Assembly (NCBI GenBank): GCA_028289545.1
Contig: JANQPG010000050.1
Coordinates: 62,001 to 126,000, forward strand
Length of the DNA: 64,000 nucleotides
Direction of reading: 5' to 3'
Origin: Woeseiaceae bacterium
GTDB taxonomy: Bacteria > Pseudomonadota > Gammaproteobacteria > Steroidobacterales > Woeseiaceae
Positions 51,534 through 60,732 of this stretch are shown here, one piece after another. A program made the translations under genes and the position numbers. Under the pieces are notes generated by a model. That model was not told the DNA's origin. It was given only the letters and a program-made list of their open reading frames with translations, and did not search any database. Every line of letters starts with the position of its first letter. Within the stretch, counting starts at the first letter, position 1.

Positions 51534-52277
51534 CTACTCCTCGCCGAGATGCAGCTCGGTGATGAAGGCGTAGCGGTCGCCGCGATAGGCTGAGCGCGTA
51601 AACTCGACGGGCGTTCCGTCCGCGCTGAATGTGTTGCGCTCAATACGCAGAATGGCGCTGTTTTCGCTGATCGACAGCAAACCGGCCTCGGTCGGCGTCG
51701 CCAGCGCCGCACGCAGTTTTTGTGTGCCGGACACCGGGTGATTACCCGTCTTTCTCAGTACGTCGTACAGCGACTCCTGGACGGCCCCGGGGTCGGGCAG
51801 CATCGAGGCCGGCACAACGGCATGTTCGATAGCCAGCGGCTCGTCATTCGACAAACGCACCCGGCCCAGTCTCACGACACTGTCGCTGACGCCGAGTCTC
51901 AAGTGCTTCGCTTCATCCTCGGTCGGCGACGAGATGCCGCGCACAAGCCATAAAGACGTGGGCGACTCGCCGCGATCACGAGCATCGTCGGTAAAGCCGG
52001 TCAGGTCCTCACCGGACTGCTCGATTTGCTCGGCAATATAGGTGCCCGCACCCTGACGCCGGAACAGCAGCCCCTCCTCGATGAGCTGGTCGATCGCCTT
52101 GCGAATCGTCACTCGGGACGTGCCCGTGATTTCAATCAGCTTGCGTTCGGAAGGCAGCGCTTCACCCGCGACAATCTCGCCGTCGACGATGAGTTTGCGT
52201 AGATTGTCCGCCATTTGTTTGTAGAGCGGAGCCTCGGCGGACGGGCTTGGTTCGAGTTTCTTGAGCTTGGAACGCAT
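51534..52277 (-). CDS. GntR/HutC-family regulator with UTRA domain (NagR-like)
   Basis: A 247-residue regulator. The N-terminal winged helix is APLYKQMADNLRKLIVDGEIVAGEALPSERKLIEITGTSRVTIRKAIDQLIEEGLLFRRQGAGTYIA (about 15-81); the C-terminal UTRA domain binds a sugar phosphate (VVRLGRVRLSNDEPLAIEHAVVPASMLP...ILRIERNTFSADGTPVEFTRSAYRGDRYAF). In nag loci such regulators respond to GlcNAc-6-P or GlcN-6-P. The start at 52277 lies four bases after the murQ stop, so the two are co-transcribed. Three GGTNTNANACC sites in the promoters of the TonB receptor, symporter, acyltransferase and anmK genes are its probable operators. Confidence 0.9.
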   Translation of the reverse strand: MRSKLKKLEPSPSAEAPLYKQMADNLRKLIVDGEIVAGEALPSERKLIEITGTSRVTIRKAIDQLIEEGLLFRRQGAGTYIAEQIEQSGEDLTGFTDDARDRGESPTSLWLVRGISSPTEDEAKHLRLGVSDSVVRLGRVRLSNDEPLAIEHAVVPASMLPDPGAVQESLYDVLRKTGNHPVSGTQKLRAALATPTEAGLLSISENSAILRIERNTFSADGTPVEFTRSAYRGDRYAFITELHLGEE

Positions 52278-52281
52278 AGCT

Positions 52282-53223
52282 TTAGTTATCGTTTTGTACG
52301 TTGTAGTTTTCGCCACCGCTGGCGGCGTACGACTGACCCACCCCCGGACCGGTCTCTTCGAGAGCACGTCGAAGGTTCCCATTCGCTTTCTCGAGTAAGC
52401 GCCGACTATCGGCGGCGGAAAGCCCCCGCGCAATCAGCACAGCCTGCTTTATGTTGCTTCCGGCTGCAATCAGCGATTCCGCCGCGACGTCGACCGTGCA
52501 GCCGCTAATGTCGCTGACGATCCGCTCGGCACGATCGCGCAGCTTATTGTTTGACACGATCATATCAACCATCTGTCCTTTGTAGACACGGTCGAGCCGC
52601 AGCATGATGGCGGTCGACAGCATACTCAGGAGCGCCTTCTGCGCCGTCCCCGCTTTCATCCGCGTGGAACCGGCCAACAATTCGTTGCCCGTTGCCGCCA
52701 GTATCGGGTGGCCTACGCACCGCAGTAGCCTCTCGCCGTCGTTATTCGCAACGCCGACCGTCAAGGCTCCTTCCCGGGCCGCCGCATCCAGCGCCGCGAC
52801 GGTATACGGCGTCGTGCCGCTTGCCGCCACGCCGATCACGACGTCGCCGGCGCCGATGGCCGCATCGATAACCCCGCTGCGACCGGCCCGGGCATCGTCT
52901 TCGGCGCCCTCGACGCTGACCGTCAATGCCTCCGGCCCGCCCGCGACCAGAAACACCAGTCGGTCATTCGGCCAGCCGAAGGTCGGGCCGAGCTCCACGC
53001 CGTCAAGCACGGCAATCCGCCCCGACGTCCCTGCCCCGACGTAGACCAGACGGCCTCCGCCTTTGAGTACCGCGGCGGCAGCTTCGGCGGCTTCGGCAAG
53101 AGCCGCAATCTGCGAACCCAGTGCAGCCACAGCCGACAACTGACCTTCGTACATGGCGTCGAGCGCTTCCGCTGTCGACCAGCGATCGAGTTCGGCGTAC
53201 CTTGCGGACAGATTCTCGGTCAT
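52282..53223 (-). CDS. murQ: N-acetylmuramic acid 6-phosphate etherase
   Basis: A 313-residue SIS-domain lyase that removes D-lactate from MurNAc-6-phosphate to give GlcNAc-6-phosphate, an inner step of cell-wall recycling. Key blocks: LVYVGAGTSGRIAVLDGVELGPTFG (about 58-82), the catalytic Glu near 83 and 114 in the GPEALTVSVEGAEDD region, GVAASGTTPYTVAALDAA, and GNELLAGSTRMKAGTAQKALLSMLST. The start at 53223 (MTENLSARYAELDRWS) matches the family; the longer reading adds 31 residues. With anmK (59339) it forms the anhydroMurNAc route: kinase, etherase, deacetylase, deaminase. Confidence 0.93.
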   Translation of the reverse strand: MTENLSARYAELDRWSTAEALDAMYEGQLSAVAALGSQIAALAEAAEAAAAVLKGGGRLVYVGAGTSGRIAVLDGVELGPTFGWPNDRLVFLVAGGPEALTVSVEGAEDDARAGRSGVIDAAIGAGDVVIGVAASGTTPYTVAALDAAAREGALTVGVANNDGERLLRCVGHPILAATGNELLAGSTRMKAGTAQKALLSMLSTAIMLRLDRVYKGQMVDMIVSNNKLRDRAERIVSDISGCTVDVAAESLIAAGSNIKQAVLIARGLSAADSRRLLEKANGNLRRALEETGPGVGQSYAASGGENYNVQNDN

Positions 53224-53317
53224 GAGCTTGCGTACCTCGGAGCCGAATTCGCGGGCGGAGCGCAACACCGGCGGGCCCGCTTCTTTCCAGAGCGTTTGCG
53301 GACCGGGATGAAACAAT

Positions 53318-53343
53318 GGCGCCCGCCCTGCCGGGCGGGCGCC
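53318..53343 (-). terminator. Hairpin after the TonB receptor 2 gene
   Basis: GGCGCCCGCCC and GGGCGGGCGCC, perfect 11-base arms with a TGCC loop, ten bases after the receptor stop. On the minus strand ATTGTTTC follows, a weak T-run. It lies between the receptor and murQ, so it is probably a partial terminator or 3'-end stabiliser. Confidence 0.65.
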
Positions 53344-53352
53344 GTCTCGAGC

Positions 53353-56067
53353 CTAATAGCGAATACGCAACGACGCGCCCAGCGTTACGCCAATGACATC
53401 GTAGTCGCTGACCGTACCGAACAGGTTGCCGTTCGAAGCCGGTATAGGGGGCTCTTCGTCGAACAGATTGTCTACGCCGAAGGTCAGCAGATAGCGCTCG
53501 CTTGCGTTCCAGGACACGGCAAGATCCACGTAATCCTGTGCCGATATCGTGTCCGTGTCGTCGAGCACGTTGGTCACTTCGCCGATGCGACGCCAGGACA
53601 GCTGCACCTGCCAGTCGCCGTTGTACCAGTCGACGTTCGCGCGATGCCGGTAGTCTGCCTGCAGGATGCTGGCGAAGTCGCCCGTACAAGACGTGCCGAA
53701 GGTGCCTTTGCAGTCGAGCGGCTCCACGGTCACGTTGTTCTGCCGAAGCTGGTCGACAACGATGTTGCCCTGATAGCTCAACGCAATGCTTTCGCCGAAA
53801 CCGGCGGGCGCGTCAAACTCGTACCGCAGACCCACGTCAAAGCCGTTCTGCTCGAGTCTCGCGAGGTTGAAGTCGTTGACGAGCGCCTGGCTGATCAGCC
53901 CCGTGTTCGGGTCACGCAACACGGCGCCACACAGCGGGTTCCCTTCCACGGGATTGTCGATGTAGCAGTTGGTCAGCGCCGAGATCGGCTGGATCTGGCT
54001 GACGGCGTCGGTCACCTCGATCTCGTAGTAGTCCACGGTTGCGGAGAACTCCGGCAGGAACTCCGGCGTCAGCACAAAACCGACGGTCAGTGACTCCGCC
54101 TCCTCCGGCCGGATGTCCGGGTTGCCGCCGAACGAATAGATGGCGGCCGAGGTATCGAACGGCGTTCCCGGCGCGGCAGCGCCGAGGCGCTGGCACTGCG
54201 CCGCGTCGCCGCGGCCGTCGAGGCAGGGGTCACCGTCGAAGCGGCCACCGAGACGCGGGATGAAACTTGGGCTCGTGGGATCGAACAGCGCGAGCGACAG
54301 CTGCGTCTCGGGGCTCGCGAACTCGCCGAAGTTCGGTGCGCGAACCGCCGTCTGCTGAGTGGCGCGGAACCGCAAATTTTCGTTGACCGCCCAGCTCAGA
54401 CCGAACTTGTAGGTATCGTCGACGTCGGTGTTCGTGTAGTCCGACGTGCGCCATGCCGCCTCGATCGACAGCTCCTGAACCAGCGGCAGGCCGCTCAGCA
54501 CCGGCACCAGCACCTCCGCGTACACTTCGTCGGAATCGAAGCCCGCGTCGATATCGGGAATCCCGCCGAGACCAAACGCAAGCCCTTCCCTGAGCGCCGT
54601 GCCGGGACGCTGCACCGCGTCCTCTTCGCGACGCTCGAAACCAATGGCGAAGCCGACGGGGCCCGCGGGGAGTTCGAAAACATCGCCGGAGTCGCCCGAG
54701 AGCGTCACGGCGGCCACCACCTGTTCACGCTGACGCTCGGAGTGTAAGAGCGGTGCGCTGAGCGAACTGAGATCGGCGCCCGGCCCGAAGATATCGACGG
54801 TGTTGGCAATAGCGCCAAAACGGCTGTTGCCGCTGCCGTCGTTGCGGATCGCATTGTTGAACACGGTTGCGCGACCGTCGGTGCGGCCGTACTGACCGTA
54901 GAGGTCCCAGCCGATGTGCGGCGTAAGATCGCCACGCAGACCCAGCATGAGCTGCATCGTATTGCGCACGGTCTCGGTCTCCTGCAGACCCAGACCGAGA
55001 TTGCGCTCGACGTTGACCACCGCTTCGCCGTTGCCGTCGAAGGTCAGCAGCGCGGCAGCTTCCGCGGGCAGGAACGGATTGTCGTCGGTGATGGTCACTT
55101 CCTCGTTGACCACCAGCGGCGTCTGCCCCGTCGAGCCGGCACCCGTGATCCGTACCTGCGTGTAGGTGGAGCGCGCGTACAGTTCGACCGAATCCTCGAA
55201 CAGGTCGTAGTTCACGAACACGCCACCGGAAATGCGCTCCAGTGGCTGTATCAGATAGCGCTCCGGCGTCACGTCGACCGTTTGCCGCTCGGTCGTAAAT
55301 GCGCCATTGTCGTCAAACGCAAAGAAGTTTCCGGACGCAACGTCGGTGAAGTTGCCGCCCTCGCCCGCAATCACGGTGGGCGTTGCTGCCGTAAACGCCC
55401 GGTCACCCGCCAACAACCCTTCGCGCTCCGCCCAGCCGATGTAGCCGGTCACGTGGCCGCGGCCGTCCTGGAACTCGGTGCCGAAAATGGCGTCGAGGTT
55501 CAGAAGCTCGCCGCCGTCCTCGGGGAATTCGTAGCTCAAACCCAGTTCGAGACCTTCGAAATCGTCGTCAAGGACAAAGTTGACGACGCCCGCAACGGCG
55601 TCGGCACCGTATACGGCTGCAGCACCCCCGGTCAGCACTTCGACGCTCTCGATAAGCCCCGCGGGAATCGAGTTAACGTCGACCGCGTTGCGGAAACTGA
55701 ACGGCACCGCGCGTTTGCCGTCGATGAGCACCAGCGCGCGGTTCTGGCCCAACCCACGCAGGTCGAGTGTCGACGAACCCAGCGAGTCGCCCACCGTCGC
55801 GCCCGTGCTGTTGGCGCCACCGGCAAGCTGCGGCAGCTTGCGTGCAATGTCCTCGACCGTTACAGCGCGATCGAGCTGAAGCTGCTCTTTGCTGGTCGTG
55901 TAAACGGGGCTGCTTTCCGTGAGCTCCGTGCGTGCGATCCTCGAGCCCGTGACCAGGATCTCTTCAATCGTGTCCGCGTCGTCGCCGCTCTGTGCTTCTA
56001 GCGGACCGGCGCCGAGCGCCATCACAACGGCGGTGGCCGTTGTGATCCAACGGATATGGCTTTTCAT
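53353..56067 (-). CDS. TonB-dependent outer-membrane receptor 2 (amino-sugar locus)
   Basis: A 904-residue receptor with a signal peptide (TTATAVVMALGAGPLEAQ), TonB box IEEILVTGSRI (about 35-45), plug domain (DRAVTVEDIARKLPQLAGG...LDLRGLGQNRALVLIDGKRAVPFSF...GGAAAVYGADAVAGVVNFVL, about 64-175) and a 22-strand-type barrel ending VTLGASLRIRY. The position between murQ and the symporter, and the shared GGTNTNANACC operator 90 bases upstream of its start, indicate uptake of GlcNAc oligomers or peptidoglycan turnover products across the outer membrane. The ligand itself is inferred from context only. Confidence 0.92.
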   Translation of the reverse strand: MKSHIRWITTATAVVMALGAGPLEAQSGDDADTIEEILVTGSRIARTELTESSPVYTTSKEQLQLDRAVTVEDIARKLPQLAGGANSTGATVGDSLGSSTLDLRGLGQNRALVLIDGKRAVPFSFRNAVDVNSIPAGLIESVEVLTGGAAAVYGADAVAGVVNFVLDDDFEGLELGLSYEFPEDGGELLNLDAIFGTEFQDGRGHVTGYIGWAEREGLLAGDRAFTAATPTVIAGEGGNFTDVASGNFFAFDDNGAFTTERQTVDVTPERYLIQPLERISGGVFVNYDLFEDSVELYARSTYTQVRITGAGSTGQTPLVVNEEVTITDDNPFLPAEAAALLTFDGNGEAVVNVERNLGLGLQETETVRNTMQLMLGLRGDLTPHIGWDLYGQYGRTDGRATVFNNAIRNDGSGNSRFGAIANTVDIFGPGADLSSLSAPLLHSERQREQVVAAVTLSGDSGDVFELPAGPVGFAIGFERREEDAVQRPGTALREGLAFGLGGIPDIDAGFDSDEVYAEVLVPVLSGLPLVQELSIEAAWRTSDYTNTDVDDTYKFGLSWAVNENLRFRATQQTAVRAPNFGEFASPETQLSLALFDPTSPSFIPRLGGRFDGDPCLDGRGDAAQCQRLGAAAPGTPFDTSAAIYSFGGNPDIRPEEAESLTVGFVLTPEFLPEFSATVDYYEIEVTDAVSQIQPISALTNCYIDNPVEGNPLCGAVLRDPNTGLISQALVNDFNLARLEQNGFDVGLRYEFDAPAGFGESIALSYQGNIVVDQLRQNNVTVEPLDCKGTFGTSCTGDFASILQADYRHRANVDWYNGDWQVQLSWRRIGEVTNVLDDTDTISAQDYVDLAVSWNASERYLLTFGVDNLFDEEPPIPASNGNLFGTVSDYDVIGVTLGASLRIRY

Positions 56068-56156
56068 GACTCCCCCTTTTCTGTACAGATGTTTGTCGGT
56101 ACACGCAGCCGCGGTCGGCGCAACTGGTCTTACAAAAGATATACCATTCGAAAATT

Positions 56157-56167
56157 GGTATCAAACC
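56157..56167. promoter_or_regulatory. GntR/NagR operator candidate A
   Basis: GGTATCAAACC, fitting GGTNTNANACC, which is the HutC-subfamily pattern of two GT..AC half sites. It lies 90 bases upstream of receptor 2 and is an exact inverted copy of site B over 14 bases. Confidence 0.65.
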
Positions 56168-56306
56168 CTGCGCATTTGCAATGTCGCCGTCAAGACTGGA
56201 TCATCGTGCGGGTGGGTTACCCAATAGCCCTGTAAATAAAGGACAGACAACAACGTACGTCGAAGCGTCGCAGAGATGGTGCGGGCCGCTGCCCCGCTCG
56301 TGCAGT

Positions 56307-56317
56307 GGTTTGATACC
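56307..56317. promoter_or_regulatory. GntR/NagR operator candidate B
   Basis: GGTTTGATACC, the reverse complement of site A, 73 bases upstream of the symporter ATG at 56390. Confidence 0.65.
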
Positions 56318-56389
56318 AATGCAAGACTGCCGGGCTTATGACAAACAAGCGGCCAAAGCCGCGAATATGGATTGGGGGAACAACAGGGA

Positions 56390-57964
56390 ATGACATCGGG
56401 ATTCGCGCCGGCCGACTGGCTGGTAGTAGGCGGCTACCTGCTGGTGCTCGTGGCTTTCGGCTGGTTCTCCAGGCGTGGCGCACCGCAGGACGCGCGGGAC
56501 TACTTTCTCGGCGGCAATCAGATGTCGCTATGGGTGGTCGCCGTCTCCGTGCTGGCCACAACACAATCGGCGGCGACGTTCCTCGGCGGGCCGGATCAGG
56601 GTTTTCGAGGCAGTTTTTCCTACGTAGCGGCCAATCTCGGCGCGGTCATCGGCGCCGTCTTCGTCGCCCATGTGCTCATTCCGAAGTTCTACGCGATGCG
56701 GGCCACAACCGTGTACGAACTCTTGGGACTGCGGTTTGGCCCTACGGCCATGCGGGCAGCCGGCGGCTTCTATCTCATCGGCCGGGTATTCGCGAGCGGC
56801 GCGAGACTGTATCTGGCCGCCATCGCCGTTTCGATGATCCTGTACTCGAACATTGCGCCCGCCAGCATCATTGCGGGCTCTTTTGTCATGATGATGTTGG
56901 GTTTTGTCATTACGTTCATGGGCGGCATACGCTCCGTGATCTGGAGCGATCTGCTGCAGTTTGTCATCTACACGGCCTCTGCGCTGACGGTCACCTATTT
57001 TTTGTTGACCCGGATTCCACTCGACTTCGCCGGCATTACCGCAGCTCTCGAAAATGCGCCCGGCGGCCAGGACAAGACACAGTTCTTCAATCTCGCATGG
57101 GACTTCTCCGATCCGTTTGCGCTGATCTCGATACTGACCGGGCTGGTTCTGCTCAACATCGGCAATTTTGGTATGGATCAGGACACCACACAGCGGCTTT
57201 TGACCTGCGAAAACCAGCGGAAAGGTGCGCGCGCGTTGATCGTTTCGTCGATCGCCGCCGTGCCCGTCATTTTTGTGTTCGTGTTGATCGGTCAGTTGCT
57301 GCACATCTTCTACGAGCGCCCCGACCTGATGGCGGGCGCCGCCGGAAGCGGCGTCACCGCCGACTTTGCGGGCGAGCAGATTACAGTATTCATGCGCTTC
57401 ATACTCGACGAGATACCGACGGGCATCAAAGGTCTTGTCACGGTCGGCGTCATCGCCGCGTCCGTGTCGACGATCAATTCCGGGCTCAACTCGATGTCGT
57501 CGGTCATCGTGCAGGATTTCTATCGTCCCTGGCGCGAATCGACAGGCCATCCCGGCGAACGCCACTACGTACAGGCGGGCCGAGTCAGCATGGGGCTCGT
57601 CGGCATTGCGCTGTTCGGCATGTCGGTGCTGTGCTTTTACTGGCAACGCTACACGGACATGCCGCTGCTCGAATTTGCGCTGTCCGTAATGGTGTTCGCC
57701 TACTCCGGACTGCTGGGTGTGTTTTTTACGGCGGTTTTCACGCGCCGAGGCTCATCCCGATCAGCCGTGGCCGCCCTGCTGACCGGCTTTTTTGTCACGG
57801 TATTGCAGCAAAGCTACGTCGTCGACACGTTCGGTTTGCCGGCGGCGTGGAAAAGCACGGCGTTCTCCTGGCAGCTGTGCATCGGCACGGCGGCTGCGTT
57901 CGCGGTTTGTATGCTCGGAAAGACCAACACCGACAGCGCCGCGGAAGTCGGGTCAAACCGATAG
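56390..57964 (+). CDS. Sodium:solute symporter (SSS/SLC5 family)
   Basis: A 524-residue inner-membrane transporter with about 13-14 helices. The family blocks are present: ARDYFLGGNQMSLWVVAVSVLATTQSAATFLG (TM1-2), TVYELLGLRFGPTAMRAAGGFYLIGR, NIGNFGMDQDTTQRLLTCENQRKGARALI, VTVGVIAASVSTINSGLNSMSSVIVQDFYRPW. The cotransported substrate is probably an amino sugar (GlcNAc, MurNAc or anhydroMurNAc) judged from the murQ/nagB/anmK context and the shared operator. The start is the ATG at 56390; a TTG 18 bases earlier has no advantage. The last 12 bases overlap the convergent acyltransferase gene. Confidence 0.88.
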   Translation: MTSGFAPADWLVVGGYLLVLVAFGWFSRRGAPQDARDYFLGGNQMSLWVVAVSVLATTQSAATFLGGPDQGFRGSFSYVAANLGAVIGAVFVAHVLIPKFYAMRATTVYELLGLRFGPTAMRAAGGFYLIGRVFASGARLYLAAIAVSMILYSNIAPASIIAGSFVMMMLGFVITFMGGIRSVIWSDLLQFVIYTASALTVTYFLLTRIPLDFAGITAALENAPGGQDKTQFFNLAWDFSDPFALISILTGLVLLNIGNFGMDQDTTQRLLTCENQRKGARALIVSSIAAVPVIFVFVLIGQLLHIFYERPDLMAGAAGSGVTADFAGEQITVFMRFILDEIPTGIKGLVTVGVIAASVSTINSGLNSMSSVIVQDFYRPWRESTGHPGERHYVQAGRVSMGLVGIALFGMSVLCFYWQRYTDMPLLEFALSVMVFAYSGLLGVFFTAVFTRRGSSRSAVAALLTGFFVTVLQQSYVVDTFGLPAAWKSTAFSWQLCIGTAAAFAVCMLGKTNTDSAAEVGSNR

Positions 57965-59137
57965 AAACAGGCGGCGCCGATACAACTGCCGCAAAACCAG
58001 CCACTGCAGGAGCAGCAGCGCTGCCGTAACGGCAATGGCCAGCGGCAGGTTGGACACGGTCCGATCGGTGCCGAGATGCGCAAACACCGGATAGACGAAA
58101 AACCGGGCTGCCATGTAGATGCCAATGGCGTTCATGCCGATAGGCACGCAGACCGCCAGCAAGAAGCGGTTGCCGCGAACGTAGCACAACCAGTAAAAGG
58201 CGGCGAACAAGAGCAGCGAGTATCCGGCGGCAAGCATTGTAAACGGCACGGTCCAGACTGCTTTGATCACCGGATAGATGCCGGACAAGCCGCTGCCGAG
58301 CGACAGCAGGAGCGCCGCCGGAAGCAACAGCAGCAGCACGCGCCGCTGCCGATTGCCGTCGCCAGCCGACAACAACACGCGCCCCGCCACAAGCCCCATG
58401 ACCGTGACGCTTACGCCGGACAGCATCGACAGGAGACCTTCGGGATCATAGCTGCCGCCGTACAGGCGTCCCGGCAACAACTGGCGGTCGAACCAGCCGT
58501 TCGCAACGCCTTCGGGCGTCATGACACCCGCGCCCACACCCGGCACCGGAAACCAGAGCTGCAGATACGCCACAAGCGCATACACACAAACAATCGCGTA
58601 CAAAGGCAAGCGGATCGACGACGAATAAACCGCAGTCCATGCGGCGGCCCAGTACGCCACACCGATCTGACCCAGCACGCTGGCAACGCGAAACCGCTCC
58701 GCGCTCACGTCCCAGCCGAAGTTGTAAACGATGCCGAGAAGGATCAGCAGTACTGCACGACGAGTCGCCTTGACGAGGAACGCCTGCCGCGTGCCGCCGC
58801 GCCCGGTATACGCGCGCCACGAAAACGCCAGCGACATGCCCGACACGAACATAAACACCGGGAACACGAGATCGTAAGCGTGCAGACCTTCCCAGGACAC
58901 GTGCCGCAACTGCTCGGAGATGGCCTCGAACAATCGCCAGCCGCTCCAGTCCGCCAGCAGATGAAACAGCAGGTCGCCGCCCATTATCCACAGCATCGTA
59001 AAGCCGCGAAGGGCGTCGAGCGACGTCAGTCTGTCTGTCGTATGCAACGGCCTCCCCCCGGCTGTCCCGGCCGCCGCAAGGACTGCGGTTGCCGTATCCG
59101 AATCCAGCGTAATACCACTTTTCCGATCTCCGATCAC
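57953..59137 (-). CDS. NagX-like membrane acyltransferase (DUF5009/HGSNAT-like)
   Basis: A 394-residue inner-membrane protein with about ten helices. RLTSLDALRGFTMLWIMGGDLLFH, HVSWEGLHAYDLVFPVFMFVSGMSLAFSW, RRAVLLILLGIVYN, and GMNAIGIYMAARFF are typical of the family that includes heparan-alpha-glucosaminide N-acetyltransferase and bacterial NagX. NagX genes accompany GlcNAc/chitin catabolic genes in several proteobacteria and are thought to acetylate amino sugars at the membrane. With nagA broken in this locus its activity on glucosamine units is of interest. It is divergent from anmK with an operator candidate between. The first 30 residues are Ala/Thr-rich and the true start may be a later Met. 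Confidence 0.85.
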   Translation of the reverse strand: MIGDRKSGITLDSDTATAVLAAAGTAGGRPLHTTDRLTSLDALRGFTMLWIMGGDLLFHLLADWSGWRLFEAISEQLRHVSWEGLHAYDLVFPVFMFVSGMSLAFSWRAYTGRGGTRQAFLVKATRRAVLLILLGIVYNFGWDVSAERFRVASVLGQIGVAYWAAAWTAVYSSSIRLPLYAIVCVYALVAYLQLWFPVPGVGAGVMTPEGVANGWFDRQLLPGRLYGGSYDPEGLLSMLSGVSVTVMGLVAGRVLLSAGDGNRQRRVLLLLLPAALLLSLGSGLSGIYPVIKAVWTVPFTMLAAGYSLLLFAAFYWLCYVRGNRFLLAVCVPIGMNAIGIYMAARFFVYPVFAHLGTDRTVSNLPLAIAVTAALLLLQWLVLRQLYRRRLFLSV

Positions 59138-59258
59138 GTAAACTGCTTGGGAAGACTTCGCGACTCACGTCTAACTGACTGTGTATTCTGCGGATAGACG
59201 GAATCACAACCTGCAGGGCTGCGGCCTCGACGACGCCTGTGGTAGGCTCGTGCAAATT

Positions 59259-59269
59259 GGTCTGATACC
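59259..59269. promoter_or_regulatory. GntR/NagR operator candidate C
   Basis: GGTCTGATACC within ATTGGTCTGATACCTA, in the 201-base gap between the divergent acyltransferase and anmK genes. It keeps the ATTGGT start and ACC end of sites A and B. Confidence 0.6.
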
Positions 59270-59338
59270 TATTCTTCGCCGACCCGGGCAGCCGCCCGCT
59301 GCTGCGAGAAGCCGTAAGCGGTCACGAGCCGAGACAAC

Positions 59339-60541
59339 ATGAACAACAATCTTTCGAGTTTGAACCGACTCGCCGAAAAACCCGAACGCCTTGTGGTTGG
59401 CCTCATGAGCGGGACATCGCTCGACGGGCTCGACGTCGCGCTGTGCAAAATTGGTGGCGCGGGCGGCGGCACAAAGGTCGAGGTGGTCGAATTCGACACC
59501 GTGGAGTACGACGACGACTATCGTGAGCGTGTGTTGTCCGTGTTCTCCCGACGCGATGCGGACCTCGAAACGCTGTGCCTGCTCAATGCCTGGATTGGGC
59601 TGCGGCACGCCGAAATGGTGTTGGCATGTCTCGACCGCTGGCAACGCTCACCCGCCGACGTCGATCTCGTGGCCAGTCACGGGCAAACCGTTTATCACGC
59701 GCCGAGCCACTTCCACCAACGGCCCGAGTACCCGAACGCCACGCTGCAGATCGGCGATGGTGATCACCTGGCCCATCGGACGGGCATCGTGACAATCAGC
59801 GATTTCCGCCAGAAGCACCTGGCTGCCGGCGGCGAAGGCGCACCCCTTGCGGCGTACGGCGATTACCTGATCTACAGCGATCTCGAGGAAAGTCGCATCC
59901 TGCTCAACATCGGGGGTATCGCAAACCTCACGTGGCTGCCCAGGGGGCAGAACCCTGCCGACGTCATGAGTACGGACGTGGGTCCCGGCAACACGATGAT
60001 GGATGCGCTCGTGCAGACGCGCTATCCGGGGCGGCGCTATGACCAGGACTCAGCGCTCGCCCGGCGCGGCCGGGTGTCCGACCCTCTGCTCGAGGCGCTG
60101 AAGGCGAACCCGTTCTTCGGAATGCCTTTCCCTAAAACAATAGGCCCCGAGTTGTTCAACATGCACTACCTGTCGGCGGCACAGGCCGAGAGCAACACGG
60201 CCGACCTGCCCGCCGAGGATCTGCTCGCAACGCTGTGCCGCTTTTCCGCCGACGGCATTGCTGAGGCGATTCGGCGCGTTGCCGGAAGCCAGCCTGACGT
60301 CACCGTTTACGCCAGCGGTGGCGGCATCCACAACGGACTCCTGATCGACAACGTCCAGGCGGCGCTTGGTGGCCAGGATATTCACTCCACACAGGAACTG
60401 GGTGTCGACCCGGACGCCAAGGAAGCCGTCGTGTTTGCCGTCCTCGCCAACGAGTGCGTCGCCGGAAACGGCATTGGGCTGGGCGCCATGGCGAGCGACA
60501 ACAGCGCGGTCACGCTCGGCAAACTCAGCTTCCCGTCGTAG
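59339..60541 (+). CDS. anmK: Anhydro-N-acetylmuramic acid kinase
   Basis: A 400-residue cytoplasmic kinase that opens and phosphorylates 1,6-anhydroMurNAc to MurNAc-6-phosphate, the substrate of MurQ. Motifs: VVGLMSGTSLDGLDVALCKI (19-38), LVASHGQTVYHAP, LQIGDGDHLAHRTGI, RILLNIGGIANLTWLP, DVGPGNTMMDALVQ and VYASGGGIHNGLLID. A ten-residue extension precedes the core. It shares the murQ/nagB locus and has operator candidate C about 70 bases upstream. The Shine-Dalgarno sequence is weak (CCGAGACAAC). The pathway is complete here except for the deacetylase. Confidence 0.93.
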   Translation: MNNNLSSLNRLAEKPERLVVGLMSGTSLDGLDVALCKIGGAGGGTKVEVVEFDTVEYDDDYRERVLSVFSRRDADLETLCLLNAWIGLRHAEMVLACLDRWQRSPADVDLVASHGQTVYHAPSHFHQRPEYPNATLQIGDGDHLAHRTGIVTISDFRQKHLAAGGEGAPLAAYGDYLIYSDLEESRILLNIGGIANLTWLPRGQNPADVMSTDVGPGNTMMDALVQTRYPGRRYDQDSALARRGRVSDPLLEALKANPFFGMPFPKTIGPELFNMHYLSAAQAESNTADLPAEDLLATLCRFSADGIAEAIRRVAGSQPDVTVYASGGGIHNGLLIDNVQAALGGQDIHSTQELGVDPDAKEAVVFAVLANECVAGNGIGLGAMASDNSAVTLGKLSFPS

Positions 60542-60732
60542 ATTCGTACTGCACGCGGTCACGCGGACAGGACGTCGGCCCAGGACAGGTATTACGGCAT
60601 CGTTACGCCGGCCGAAGCGACGCCGCTTTTTTGTTACGACCGCAACTCGACACCGCCCTATTTCTTTGGCGTTGTCTGACCGGGCACCGGAACCGCGTTA
60701 TGCTGTGCGCTTTGACTCGGAGAGCACAGCGT

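Larger units (their letters stand above)
56068..56389. other. Divergent promoter region receptor 2 / symporter
   Basis: 322 bases without a convincing gene. It contains two copies of a 14-base sequence in opposite orientation (ATTGGTATCAAACC at 56154-56167 and its exact complement at 56307-56320), each near one of the two divergent starts. An extra ATACCA at 56141 forms a partial inverted repeat with the first copy. Confidence 0.6.

Noticed and set aside
50543-51562. 339-residue plus-strand open frame across nagB and the nagA remnant
   Set aside because: Shadow of nagB, which has intact catalytic motifs; no domain in the plus reading.
58076-59197. 373-residue plus-strand open frame rich in Gln/His/Arg
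   Set aside because: Shadow of the NagX-like membrane protein; the complement of hydrophobic codons gives this composition.
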